16,048 bases of DNA. Origin: an uncultured Oscillospiraceae bacterium (GTDB taxonomy: Bacteria; Bacillota; Clostridia; Oscillospirales; Acutalibacteraceae). The translations under genes and the position numbers were made by a program. Positions within the stretch are counted from its first letter, which is position 1. Every line of letters starts with the position of its first letter. The DNA is taken from the NCBI GenBank assembly GCA_959596515.1, contig CAUFXR010000061.1, positions 1-16,048 on the forward strand. The letters run 5' to 3'. Below are positions 1 through 5,713 of this stretch, one piece after another. Under the pieces are notes generated by a model that saw only the letters and a list, made by a program, of their open reading frames with translations, ran no database searches and was not told the origin of the DNA.

Positions 1-23
1 TGGACTCTATATTTTATCATCAT
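1..23 (-). CDS. infB: Translation initiation factor IF-2, first codons only
   Basis: The minus strand opens a frame at 23 (ATG ATG ATA AAA TAT AGA GTC), reading Met-Met-Ile-Lys-Tyr-Arg-Val before the window ends. IF-2 proteins of Clostridia commonly begin with a Lys-x-Arg-Val pattern. The gene order nusA-ylxR-ylxQ-infB is conserved in Firmicutes, so the identity rests mostly on synteny. The first ATG overlaps the ylxQ stop codon in an ATGA arrangement, which implies translational coupling. The second ATG at 20 could equally be the start. Confidence 0.7.
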
Positions 24-343
24 ATTATCAAATCCTCCCCGTTGGTTTTCGTAAGCGTCAGCGCTTTGCGCGCGAACCCTTCGTCATTGAGGGCAAGCAC
101 GCCGCATCGTTTGCCTAGAGACATGCTCACTTGGTCCATCGTTTGCTCTATGGTTACGAGAGGTACGCCGAAAGTTTCAGCACAACTCTCTATGCCCTTA
201 AGGGTCCGCTGAGACAAATCCGGACATACCAGCACCAGTTTTGCCTTTCCTTCCTCCACCGAGGAAATCACCGGATCATTTCCCAAGCTGAGTCTTCCGG
301 CCTTTCTGGCCAGACCCAGTAAGGACAACAGTCTGTCATTCAT
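20..343 (-). CDS. ylxQ: YlxQ/RplGA, L7Ae-family RNA-binding protein
   Basis: This 107-aa protein belongs to the L7Ae/L30e/S12e/Gadd45 superfamily, which binds kink-turn RNA. It begins MNDRLLSLLGLARKAGRL, the hallmark start of YlxQ, followed by a Gly-Asn turn and a Lys-rich segment leading to the strand KLVLVCPDLS. I chose the ATG at 343 because AGGAGG lies about 10 nt upstream and the family N-terminus starts there. A longer frame to 412 only adds sequence that overlaps ylxR. The start overlaps the end of ylxR by 8 nt and the stop overlaps the infB start, so it sits in the middle of a tightly coupled translation operon. Its exact cellular role is not settled; a ribosome- or RNA-associated role is usual for the family. 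Confidence 0.9.
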   Translation of the reverse strand: MNDRLLSLLGLARKAGRLSLGNDPVISSVEEGKAKLVLVCPDLSQRTLKGIESCAETFGVPLVTIEQTMDQVSMSLGKRCGVLALNDEGFARKALTLTKTNGEDLII

Positions 344-638
344 GAGCCAGCAATTCCTCCTCCATTTGGTCATATACCTCATTTGGAATCTGGCAGGAGA
401 AAGCCTTTTCAAGCCGTCGGGCCTTGCGCGCCGCCTTCAGGCAAGCTGCGTTTCTGCACACGTAAGCGCCCCTTCCCGGCTTTCGGCCGGTGAGATCCAA
501 AGAAACGCTCCCGGTTTCTAAAACCTGACCGCTTTCGTCCTTGACATCGGGCGCTTTTACCACTCGTACCAGGTCCTTTTTCGGTTTCATTTCTCCGCAT
601 CCTGTACACATTCGCATTGGGGGACGCTTTTGACGCAT
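336..638 (-). CDS. ylxR: YlxR/RnpM, RNase P-modulating RNA-binding protein (DUF448)
   Basis: A 100-aa YlxR-family protein. Family signatures visible are the N-terminal RMCTGCGEMKPKKDLVRVV block with its Cys-x2-Cys pair (about residues 11-14), the central GRKPGRGAYVC block, and a second cysteine (AACLK) followed by a basic helix. YlxR has been reported to bind RNA, including the RNase P RNA, and its gene always travels with nusA. Its 3' end overlaps ylxQ by 8 nt. A GGAAGGCGG Shine-Dalgarno-like stretch is 9 nt before the ATG. A 70-nt spacer with a 7-bp hairpin separates it from nusA, the only gap in this otherwise overlapping operon. Confidence 0.92.
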   Translation of the reverse strand: MRQKRPPMRMCTGCGEMKPKKDLVRVVKAPDVKDESGQVLETGSVSLDLTGRKPGRGAYVCRNAACLKAARKARRLEKAFSCQIPNEVYDQMEEELLAHE

Positions 639-662
639 ACTTTCATTCCGCCTTCCATAATA

Positions 663-680
663 GGACGGAAAGCTCCGTCC
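663..680 (-). other. Intercistronic hairpin between nusA and ylxR
   Basis: GGACGGA at 663-669 pairs with TCCGTCC at 674-680 around a 4-nt loop. No T-run follows on either strand, so it is not a terminator. It may act as an RNA-processing or stability element in the operon transcript. Confidence 0.45.
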
Positions 681-708
681 GGGTCAGTAGGGTTCTATCG
701 ATTTTCTG

Positions 709-1794
709 TTATTCCTGTACTTCGGTCTCCGCAGCCTTATGGGCATCCGGATCATAGAAGCCGCTTTCCGGTTTGATGTCGATCTTCCAACCGGTCAGTT
801 TTGCCGCCAGTCTGGCGTTCTGGCCCTTATTGCCGATAGCTAAAGAAAGCTGGTGATCCGGTACTGTCACCTGGCACGATTTCAGTCCGTCCGGATCTAC
901 CTCTACGGAAAGCACATCCGCCGGCGACAAAGCCGCGGCGATAAACTTAGCCGGGTCCTCGCTATATTCGATAATGTCGATTTTTTCTCCGCCTAATTCG
1001 TTGACGACATTGCCGACTCTGGCGCCTCTGGCACCGATGCAGGCGCCTACCGCGTCAACATTGGGATCCTTGCTCCAAACAGCCAATTTGGTTCTGGAAC
1101 CAGCCTCTCTGGAAACAGACTTAATCTCCACCGTACCGTCATAGATTTCCGGCACCTCGGTTTCAAACAGCCGCTTGACCAGATCCGGATGGGTTCTGGA
1201 GATCATCGCTCTGGGGCCCTTTTCCGTCTCCTTTACATCCACCACATAAACCTTGACATGATCGCCCTCTCGGAGCTCCTCGCCGCCGACCTGTTCACTC
1301 TTAGGCAACACGGCCTCGGCCTTGCCGATCTTCAGGGTAGCGGCCCCGCTTCTGGGATCGATCCGTTCCACGGTCGCAGTGACCAGTTCCTGATGTCTGC
1401 TCTGGAATTCCTGCATCATCTGGCCCCGTTCGCCATCCCGAATTCCCTGCCGGATAATATTTCTGGCAGTCTGGGCGGCGATTCGGCCGAATTGCTTGGT
1501 ATCCAGCTGAACGCCCACTTTTTCTCCGATAGCGGTATTGGGATCGATCTCCCGTGCGTCCAGCAGGGAAATTTCTCTGCCCTTATCCTCTACCTCTTCC
1601 ACTACGGTCTTTTGCAGGTAAACCTCAAACACACCAGTCTCTGGATTCATGTTGATAATCGCATCATCATTGCCGTTGTAGCTGCTTTTGCAAGCGGTCA
1701 AAATCGCTTTTTTGATCTTATCCAGCATAAAATCTACCGGAATGCCTCTTTCCTTTTCTAACAGATTTAAGGCCTCAAAAACTTCGCTGCTCAT
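709..1794 (-). CDS. nusA: Transcription termination/antitermination factor NusA
   Basis: NusA binds RNA polymerase near the exit channel and modulates pausing, intrinsic termination and antitermination. The 361-aa protein has the usual Firmicutes layout: an N-terminal polymerase-binding domain (about 1-125), an S1 domain (about 136-200), KH1 with the GARG loop near 254-257, and KH2 with GNKG near 321-324. It ends soon after KH2, so it lacks the C-terminal acidic repeats of proteobacterial NusA; this is normal for the phylum. The ATG at 1794 overlaps the rimP stop in an ATGA arrangement, and GGAGG lies 8 nt upstream inside rimP. It is expressed from the promoter at 2380-2408, downstream of a terminator-like leader hairpin. 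Confidence 0.97.
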   Translation of the reverse strand: MSSEVFEALNLLEKERGIPVDFMLDKIKKAILTACKSSYNGNDDAIINMNPETGVFEVYLQKTVVEEVEDKGREISLLDAREIDPNTAIGEKVGVQLDTKQFGRIAAQTARNIIRQGIRDGERGQMMQEFQSRHQELVTATVERIDPRSGAATLKIGKAEAVLPKSEQVGGEELREGDHVKVYVVDVKETEKGPRAMISRTHPDLVKRLFETEVPEIYDGTVEIKSVSREAGSRTKLAVWSKDPNVDAVGACIGARGARVGNVVNELGGEKIDIIEYSEDPAKFIAAALSPADVLSVEVDPDGLKSCQVTVPDHQLSLAIGNKGQNARLAAKLTGWKIDIKPESGFYDPDAHKAAETEVQE

Positions 1795-2294
1795 TCTTCT
1801 GCTCCTCCAAAATCATCATCAAAATCATCAAGCTTTACAAAGACAGTGTCTTTTTTTGCAAGGCTGATTACATCTGTTTCATTGACCCATAGGTCAAACA
1901 TGCCGTTTTCATAGGTTCCCAGTACGCCGGTAAATTCTCGCTCGCCGGAATCCAGAGGCCGGATCAGTTTTACCATCACAGGCCATCCCTCGAACCGCTG
2001 AAAGTGCTCCGGACGAATCAGTTCCCGCTCCAGGCCGGGAGAGCAAACCTCCAGGCAATAGCTTTGATCCACAGGATCCAGCCGGTCCAAGGGTTCGTCG
2101 ATCGCCCGGCTGACATTTTCGCAGTCCTCAATGGTGACACCCTCTGGCCGATCAATATACACCCGCAGATACCATTGGGCACCTTCCTTCAGATAACGTA
2201 CATCCCACAGTTCCAGGCCAAGGCTTTTCACGATGGGTTCGCACAAATCCCACACGGCTTCTACGGTGCCGCCGCCCTTTTTCCGGTTCGCCAT
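1791..2294 (-). CDS. rimP: Ribosome maturation factor RimP
   Basis: RimP assists 30S subunit maturation. The 167-aa product carries the family signatures: an N-terminal domain with LGLELWDVRYLKEGAQWYLR and the DCENVSRAIDEPLDRLDP block, the motif YCLEVCSPGLERELIRPEHF, and a C-terminal Sm-like domain ending in an acidic tail. GGAGG lies about 7 nt before the ATG at 2294. It is the first gene of the operon and its stop overlaps nusA by 4 nt. The roughly 80-nt leader between promoter and start carries a terminator-like stem-loop, so expression of the whole operon may be set there. Confidence 0.95.
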   Translation of the reverse strand: MANRKKGGGTVEAVWDLCEPIVKSLGLELWDVRYLKEGAQWYLRVYIDRPEGVTIEDCENVSRAIDEPLDRLDPVDQSYCLEVCSPGLERELIRPEHFQRFEGWPVMVKLIRPLDSGEREFTGVLGTYENGMFDLWVNETDVISLAKKDTVFVKLDDFDDDFGGAEE

Positions 2295-2320
2295 AGATGA
2301 CCTCCGTTACAATTTCATTT

Positions 2321-2354
2321 TAGACAAACAAAAGAGCGGGTCGCCCCACTCTTT
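2321..2354 (-). terminator. Terminator-like hairpin in the rimP-nusA leader
   Basis: Read on the minus strand, AAAGAGUGGG and CCCGCUCUUU form a 10-bp stem with a single U-G wobble, closed by a GCGA (GNRA) tetraloop. It is followed by U-rich sequence interrupted by G residues (UUUUGUUUGUC). The wobble pairs only in the minus-strand RNA, which fixes the direction. It lies downstream of the promoter at 2380-2408 and upstream of the rimP start, so it may be an attenuator; it would also stop read-through from spoVT. Confidence 0.75.
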
Positions 2355-2379
2355 CGTCTTACTCTCTTATACTTGTATT

Positions 2380-2408
2380 ATCATAGCACAAACGTCCGCT
2401 AAATGCAA
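2380..2408 (-). promoter_or_regulatory. Sigma-A promoter of the rimP-nusA operon
   Basis: On the minus strand a -35 box TTGCAT (2408-2403) is followed by a 17-bp spacer and a -10 box TATGAT (2385-2380). Transcription would start near 2373, giving a leader of about 80 nt before rimP. Confidence 0.75.
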
Positions 2409-2440
2409 GGTTTTTCGAGTATCTTTGGGAAATCCTCCTA

Positions 2441-2980
2441 TTATTCCTCTAATTGCCGTCCTAAAAAGGCGGCAGCGGTCTGTATCAGCTTGATTTCCAC
2501 TTCTGTAGGCGCTTCGCCTGTTTCCTCCTGCATCATCATCACCGCGCCGGTCACATCACCTGAGGCGATAATCGGATACGCTACTGCGGCGCTTCTCTCG
2601 ATTCCTTCAACAGGCTGCAGAAGCTCTCCGGCTTTCACCGCCGTAAAGCTGCGGCGGCCTTCCATCAAGTCTTCCAACGCCGAGGTGACACGGCGTTCCA
2701 GATATTCTTTTTTGGAAACCCCTGCCGCCGCAATGACATGATCCGTATCGCAGATCACAGTAGGCAAAGACGCCGTTTTGTACAGCACCTCTGCGTACTG
2801 GGCGGCAAAGGGAGACATTTCCCCGACCGGGGAATATTTTTTAAAGATGACCTCTCCCTCTGGGTCTGTATAAATTTCCAGAGGATCTCCCTCTCGGATT
2901 CGCAAAGTGCGGCGAATTTCCTTCGGAATGACCACTCTTCCTAAATCATCGATTCTTCTGACTATTCCAGTTGCTTTCAT
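2441..2980 (-). CDS. spoVT: Stage V sporulation protein T, AbrB-family transcriptional regulator
   Basis: SpoVT is a forespore-specific DNA-binding regulator of spore formation and germination genes. The 179-aa protein has an N-terminal AbrB/MazE swapped-hairpin domain (residues about 1-50, with GIVRRIDDLGRVVIPKEIRR and LRIREGDPLEIY) and a C-terminal GAF-like domain (about 56-179). Length and both domains match full SpoVT rather than the shorter AbrB. The AGGGAG site is about 10 nt before the ATG. It stands upstream of the translation operon with its own candidate promoter. In Bacillus, spoVT is forespore-expressed and autoregulated; here I see a TATAAT-like -10 but no clear sigma-G box. Confidence 0.95.
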   Translation of the reverse strand: MKATGIVRRIDDLGRVVIPKEIRRTLRIREGDPLEIYTDPEGEVIFKKYSPVGEMSPFAAQYAEVLYKTASLPTVICDTDHVIAAAGVSKKEYLERRVTSALEDLMEGRRSFTAVKAGELLQPVEGIERSAAVAYPIIASGDVTGAVMMMQEETGEAPTEVEIKLIQTAAAFLGRQLEE

Positions 2981-3025
2981 CTATAAAATCTCCCTTTAAA
3001 AATAAAAATCTGTTTGCCCAGGTAG

Positions 3026-3050
3026 TGTTTGCAAACAATGGGAAATTATA
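3026..3050 (-). promoter_or_regulatory. Candidate spoVT -10 box with palindrome at the start site
   Basis: Reading towards spoVT, TATAAT (3050-3045) is followed by the perfect 12-bp palindrome TGTTTGCAAACA (3037-3026), placed where transcription would begin. No convincing -35 is visible 17 bp upstream; that position falls in a small hairpin (CTCTGG/CCAGAG, 3056-3072). An operator is plausible, but the promoter class is uncertain. Confidence 0.35.
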
Positions 3051-3324
3051 CAAAGCTCTGGAAAAACCAGAGTATAAAAAAGGGGGATTTTTCTTTCCGC
3101 TGTATTTCCGCTGTATTTTAAAAAATGTATTTTTAAAAAGCGCCTCTTTCTTCTGAGAATTGCTCTGAAATAGCCCTGAAAATTTGGCAAACCTTATTTT
3201 TTAAAAGTTCTAATAAATTTCATTTTTTATCCGAGAAATCTTCTCGGTTTCATCAACAGGACATTCGCGTTCCTCGGCGTTTCTCGCTGTTCGCCGTTAT
3301 TTTCGTTACCAGTCACATTTTCTG
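3051..3324. other. AT-rich intergenic region with small dyads
   Basis: No gene is supported here between the divergent spoVT and PAP2 genes. It holds a 6-bp hairpin at 3056-3072, a perfect 7-bp dyad CCGAGAA-3-TTCTCGG at 3231-3247 and a CGGCG/CGCCG dyad near 3277-3299. None has a proper T-run, so none is called as a terminator. Confidence 0.5.
3094..3115. repeat. Tandem duplication of an 11-bp unit
   Basis: TTTCCGCTGTA occurs twice back to back (3094-3104 and 3105-3115), followed by TTTT. This looks like a simple slippage duplication in intergenic DNA. Confidence 0.8.
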
Positions 3325-3353
3325 TTTCCTCGCGGTTTTCTTTGTGGTATAAT
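3325..3353 (+). promoter_or_regulatory. Promoter of the PAP2 operon (extended -10)
   Basis: A perfect TATAAT at 3348-3353 is preceded by TGG, giving the extended -10 pattern TGnTATAAT. The -35 region (TTTCCT at 3325-3330, 17-bp spacing) is weak, as is common for extended -10 promoters. Transcription would start near 3360, about 28 nt before the PAP2 start. Confidence 0.65.
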
Positions 3354-3387
3354 AAACAGAAGAATCCCAGTATAAGGTGGTGACCGA

Positions 3388-3909
3388 ATGGAGCTCTCCT
3401 TTCTCTACTTTTTACAGTCTCTTCACAATCCGGTACTGGACAAAATTATGATTTTTTTTACCAATCTTGGAGAATATGGAACGATCTGGATTTTGACCGC
3501 CATACTTCTGCTATGTTTCCAAAAATATCGTCGATATGGGGTTTTGATGCTGGCTTCCTTATTGGTTACCTTCTTGATCGGGGAAATCGGCCTCAAAAAC
3601 CTGATCATGCGGCAGCGGCCTTTAGTTGCCGACCCCACTGTATCCCAATTGATTCCACTTCCCTCTGGCTCATCTTTTCCCTCCGGCCATACAGCATCTT
3701 CCTTTACCGCCGCGTGGATTCTCTGGAAAGCTAACCGTAAATTCGGCGCTGCCGGACTGGTACTGGCGGTATTTATAGCATTTTCCAGGCTTTACCTGTT
3801 TGTTCATTATCCTACGGATGTGCTAGGCGGCGCGGTGCTGGGAATCGCATGTGCTCAGGGCATCTATTTGCTCGCAGAGCGGTATATAAGAAAGAAGGTT
3901 TATCCATGA
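3388..3909 (+). CDS. PAP2-family membrane phosphatase (possible undecaprenyl-pyrophosphate phosphatase)
   Basis: This 173-aa integral membrane protein carries all three phosphatidic acid phosphatase 2 motifs: K70-x6-RP (R77 P78), the SFPSGH motif (S96-H101), and S133-R134-x5-H140-x3-D144. The two histidines act as acid/base and nucleophile in the family. Hydrophobic segments lie around 34-44, 51-66, 104-113, 120-133 and 145-160. Such proteins dephosphorylate lipid phosphates on the outer face of the membrane; small ones in Firmicutes often recycle undecaprenyl pyrophosphate (BcrC-like), but the substrate cannot be fixed from sequence alone. A GGTGGT site precedes the ATG. The stop overlaps the next start in an ATGA arrangement. 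Confidence 0.93.
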   Translation: MELSFLYFLQSLHNPVLDKIMIFFTNLGEYGTIWILTAILLLCFQKYRRYGVLMLASLLVTFLIGEIGLKNLIMRQRPLVADPTVSQLIPLPSGSSFPSGHTASSFTAAWILWKANRKFGAAGLVLAVFIAFSRLYLFVHYPTDVLGGAVLGIACAQGIYLLAERYIRKKVYP

Positions 3910-4145
3910 AAACTGAGTTTTTAGGCACTTGTGATAGCGAAAGCAAATTCTTTTGCGTAAGCGGAAAAGATTTATACCAATACCGCTGGAATCCTACAGG
4001 CCGGTGTGTCACAGTACTCCAGCCTGACACAAAAAGGACCTTTACTCTCACCGTATACACAGTGGATTGGGACGGCGAGACGTACACCTTCGCCAGCGGC
4101 GCCTTCCCCGGCGGGAAAACCGCGTTTTATGAAATCTCAGACTGA
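3906..4145 (+). CDS. Small protein of unknown function, coupled to the PAP2 phosphatase
   Basis: I do not recognise this 79-aa protein. It begins MKTEFLGTCDSESKFFCVSG and is rich in aromatic and beta-prone residues (YQYRW, TVYTVDWDGETYTF), suggesting a small beta-sheet domain. There is no signal peptide or membrane segment, so it is probably cytoplasmic. The ATG overlaps the PAP2 stop by 4 nt and an AGAAGG site lies inside the end of that gene, so it is translated with the phosphatase. A strong terminator follows, which makes these two genes a complete operon. An upstream in-frame start at 3849 would lie inside the PAP2 gene and is less likely. Confidence 0.7.
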   Translation: MKTEFLGTCDSESKFFCVSGKDLYQYRWNPTGRCVTVLQPDTKRTFTLTVYTVDWDGETYTFASGAFPGGKTAFYEISD

Positions 4146-4175
4146 GATTTCCGGTAAACCATTCCATACGATTTT

Positions 4176-4205
4176 AAAGCGGGCAGGAATTTCTGCCCGC
4201 TTTTT
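4176..4205 (+). terminator. Rho-independent terminator of the PAP2 operon
   Basis: GCGGGCAG (4179-4186) pairs perfectly with CTGCCCGC (4193-4200) around a 6-nt loop, followed by TTTTT. AAA before the stem extends it with the T-run. It lies about 30 nt after the 79-aa gene. Confidence 0.92.
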
Positions 4206-4328
4206 GCGTGTCAAAACGGATGAATCATACCATTTCCCATGAATTTTCTTTCTGTTTTTCACATTCCTAATAGACAAGGCTTCCAGTTTTTGTTATAAGT
4301 AGGAAACTAAATTAAAGGTTTTACTTAA

Positions 4329-4436
4329 TTACGCCTCGTAAATGTTTCTGTATTCCTTTTCTTTTAACCTTTCAGCTGCAAGATATACCCCATCCTCGTT
4401 ATCTCCGTATTGTGGATCGGGACTCCCCAGAAAGCC
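4329..4436 (-). pseudogene. 3' remnant of an unidentified gene
   Basis: The minus strand has a 35-codon frame ending at TAA (4331-4329). It reads like genuine coding sequence: GSPDPQYGDNEDGVY and AAERLKEKEYRNIYEA, with a charged amphipathic C-terminal helix. Its 5' side runs into a TAA (4439-4437) with no start codon or ribosome site. I do not recognise the family. It is probably the tail of a gene destroyed near the serine recombinase. Confidence 0.3.
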
Positions 4437-4439
4437 TTA

Positions 4440-4717
4440 AAATGGCTCTATTCGTTGGACGACACTATGGTGAATCCGGAGCTGGAAATGAAAACTTCAC
4501 AAAATTTTCAGGAAATTTCTTCTTTGAAAGCATAATCCAGTCTATTCTCCGCTTTCGTTTTCCCTCGCAAAAGAAAACGGCTGCGCCGGATTCTTCCTGC
4601 GGGGGATTTCTATGTCTGTCTTAAAATTCTTTTTCGTAAATTACCCAGGTTCCTCTGTCAACGTTAGATTCAATCTACCCTCCATCCAAATTTTCCAATC
4701 ATTCTATTTTCACTTAC
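4440..4717. other. Intergenic region upstream of the serine recombinase
   Basis: No convincing gene is visible. A 7-bp dyad CGTTTTC (4556-4562) / GAAAACG (4573-4579) is present, and a small TAGAT-TCA-ATCTA dyad lies near 4668-4680. A plus-strand frame at 4412-4624 has no Shine-Dalgarno and odd composition, and I do not accept it. A res- or crossover-type site for the recombinase might be expected here, but no clear 28-bp subsites are evident. Confidence 0.4.
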
Positions 4718-4727
4718 AGGAGGAATT

Positions 4728-5345
4728 ATGAGCATCTTTGGTTATGTCCGCGTATCCACAAAAGAGCAAAATGAAGACCGTCAGCTAGTCGCTTTAAAGC
4801 AATACAATATTCCCCCCAGGAACCTGTACATAGAAAAACAAAGCGGAAAAGACTTTAACCGGCCCGCCTACCAGCGCATGTTGCGCCGTCTTTCTTCCGG
4901 GGATCTTCTGATCATCAAATCCATTGATCGTTTGGGCCGCAATTATGAGGACATCATCGATCAGTGGAGGATTATTACCAAAGATCATAAAGCTGACAAC
5001 AAGGTGGTGGATATGCCTCTGCTGGACACCACCTACGGAAAGGATCTATTAGGCACTTTTATCGCGGACCTAGTTCTTCAAATCATGTCCTATACCGCTC
5101 AAATAGAGAGAGAAAACATTCGGCAGCGGCAGGCGGAAGGCATTGCCGCCGCAAAAGCGAAAGGGGTACGGTTCGGCCGAAGGCCTTATAAGCTTTCCAA
5201 GGAATTCTGGGATCTAGCGGAGCAATGGACCCAAGGGAAAATTTCAGTGACAGAAATCACCAAACAGACTCATTTGGGCCGCAGCACCGTATACTATAAA
5301 ATGAAGGAAGCGGGATACCATAAAAAAGAAAAGCCGACAGGATAG
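4728..5345 (+). CDS. Small serine recombinase (resolvase/invertase family)
   Basis: A 205-aa site-specific recombinase with the catalytic N-terminal resolvase domain (about 1-140). The nucleophile is Ser10 in YVRVS with Arg8 beside it; Arg45 and the D67-R68-x2-R71 cluster (SIDRLGRN) complete the active site. The long E-helix region QIERENIRQRQAEGIAAAKAKG and the GRRPY hinge are present. A C-terminal helix-turn-helix follows (about 170-193: ISVTEITKQTHLGRSTVYYKM). The size matches Tn3-type resolvases and Hin/Gin-type invertases. AGGAGG precedes the ATG by 4 nt. No transposase or clear invertible segment is next to it, so it could be an orphan resolvase from a lost transposon or a stand-alone invertase. 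Confidence 0.92.
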   Translation: MSIFGYVRVSTKEQNEDRQLVALKQYNIPPRNLYIEKQSGKDFNRPAYQRMLRRLSSGDLLIIKSIDRLGRNYEDIIDQWRIITKDHKADNKVVDMPLLDTTYGKDLLGTFIADLVLQIMSYTAQIERENIRQRQAEGIAAAKAKGVRFGRRPYKLSKEFWDLAEQWTQGKISVTEITKQTHLGRSTVYYKMKEAGYHKKEKPTG

Positions 5346-5395
5346 CGGAAGCTTCCGCATGAAAGCGAAGCTCTCCCAAGCCTGCCGGCTTTTAT
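5329..5395. terminator. Long terminator at the end of the recombinase gene
   Basis: AAAAGCCG-x-CAGG (5329-5341) pairs with CCTG-x-CGGCTTTT (5381-5393). The enclosed sequence includes a perfect 14-bp palindrome GCGGAAGCTTCCGC (5345-5358). The left arm and stop codon overlap the coding end. A T-run on one side and A-run on the other make it usable in both directions. Confidence 0.75.
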
Positions 5396-5434
5396 TCATT
5401 TTACAATGATTCGCACAAACCGCTTCTTCAAATA

Positions 5435-5713
5435 ATGAATAGCGACGAAAAAGCACTGTCAAAACTGGCCCTTTTTCAATTTAATGAACGGATCGATCTG
5501 TCAGGCGATGTCCTTTCAAAATCGCTTTTCGAATGGTCAACAGCTAATCCAATAGCCCGACGACACAACGAAAAGATGGCAAAGGAAAAAGGCGGAGATG
5601 CGCGCACAATATTCATTGATCTTGCCGCCACTTTCCGACAGACGCCAAAAAACAGACTGAACCGCTTCCATCCCTCTGACGGGACGTATACGGAAACTAA
5701 ATTGTTCTTATGA
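5435..5713 (+). CDS. Doubtful open frame between the recombinase and ilvD
   Basis: A 92-codon frame running convergently into the last codons of ilvD. The predicted protein is hydrophilic, without recognised motifs, and has basic stretches (ARRHNEKMAKEKGG). There is no Shine-Dalgarno before the ATG, and the frame stays open upstream without a better start. It is the only sizeable plus-strand frame in this 300-base gap; a similar-length minus frame also exists. It may be a gene remnant or chance. Confidence 0.22.
   Translation: MNSDEKALSKLALFQFNERIDLSGDVLSKSLFEWSTANPIARRHNEKMAKEKGGDARTIFIDLAATFRQTPKNRLNRFHPSDGTYTETKLFL

Noticed and set aside
1189..1761. 190-codon plus-strand frame inside nusA.
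   Set aside because: It is the antisense shadow of a fully recognisable nusA and has no ribosome site or family features.
4412..4624. 70-codon plus-strand frame upstream of the serine recombinase.
   Set aside because: No Shine-Dalgarno, no domain, and the minus strand reads better over part of it.
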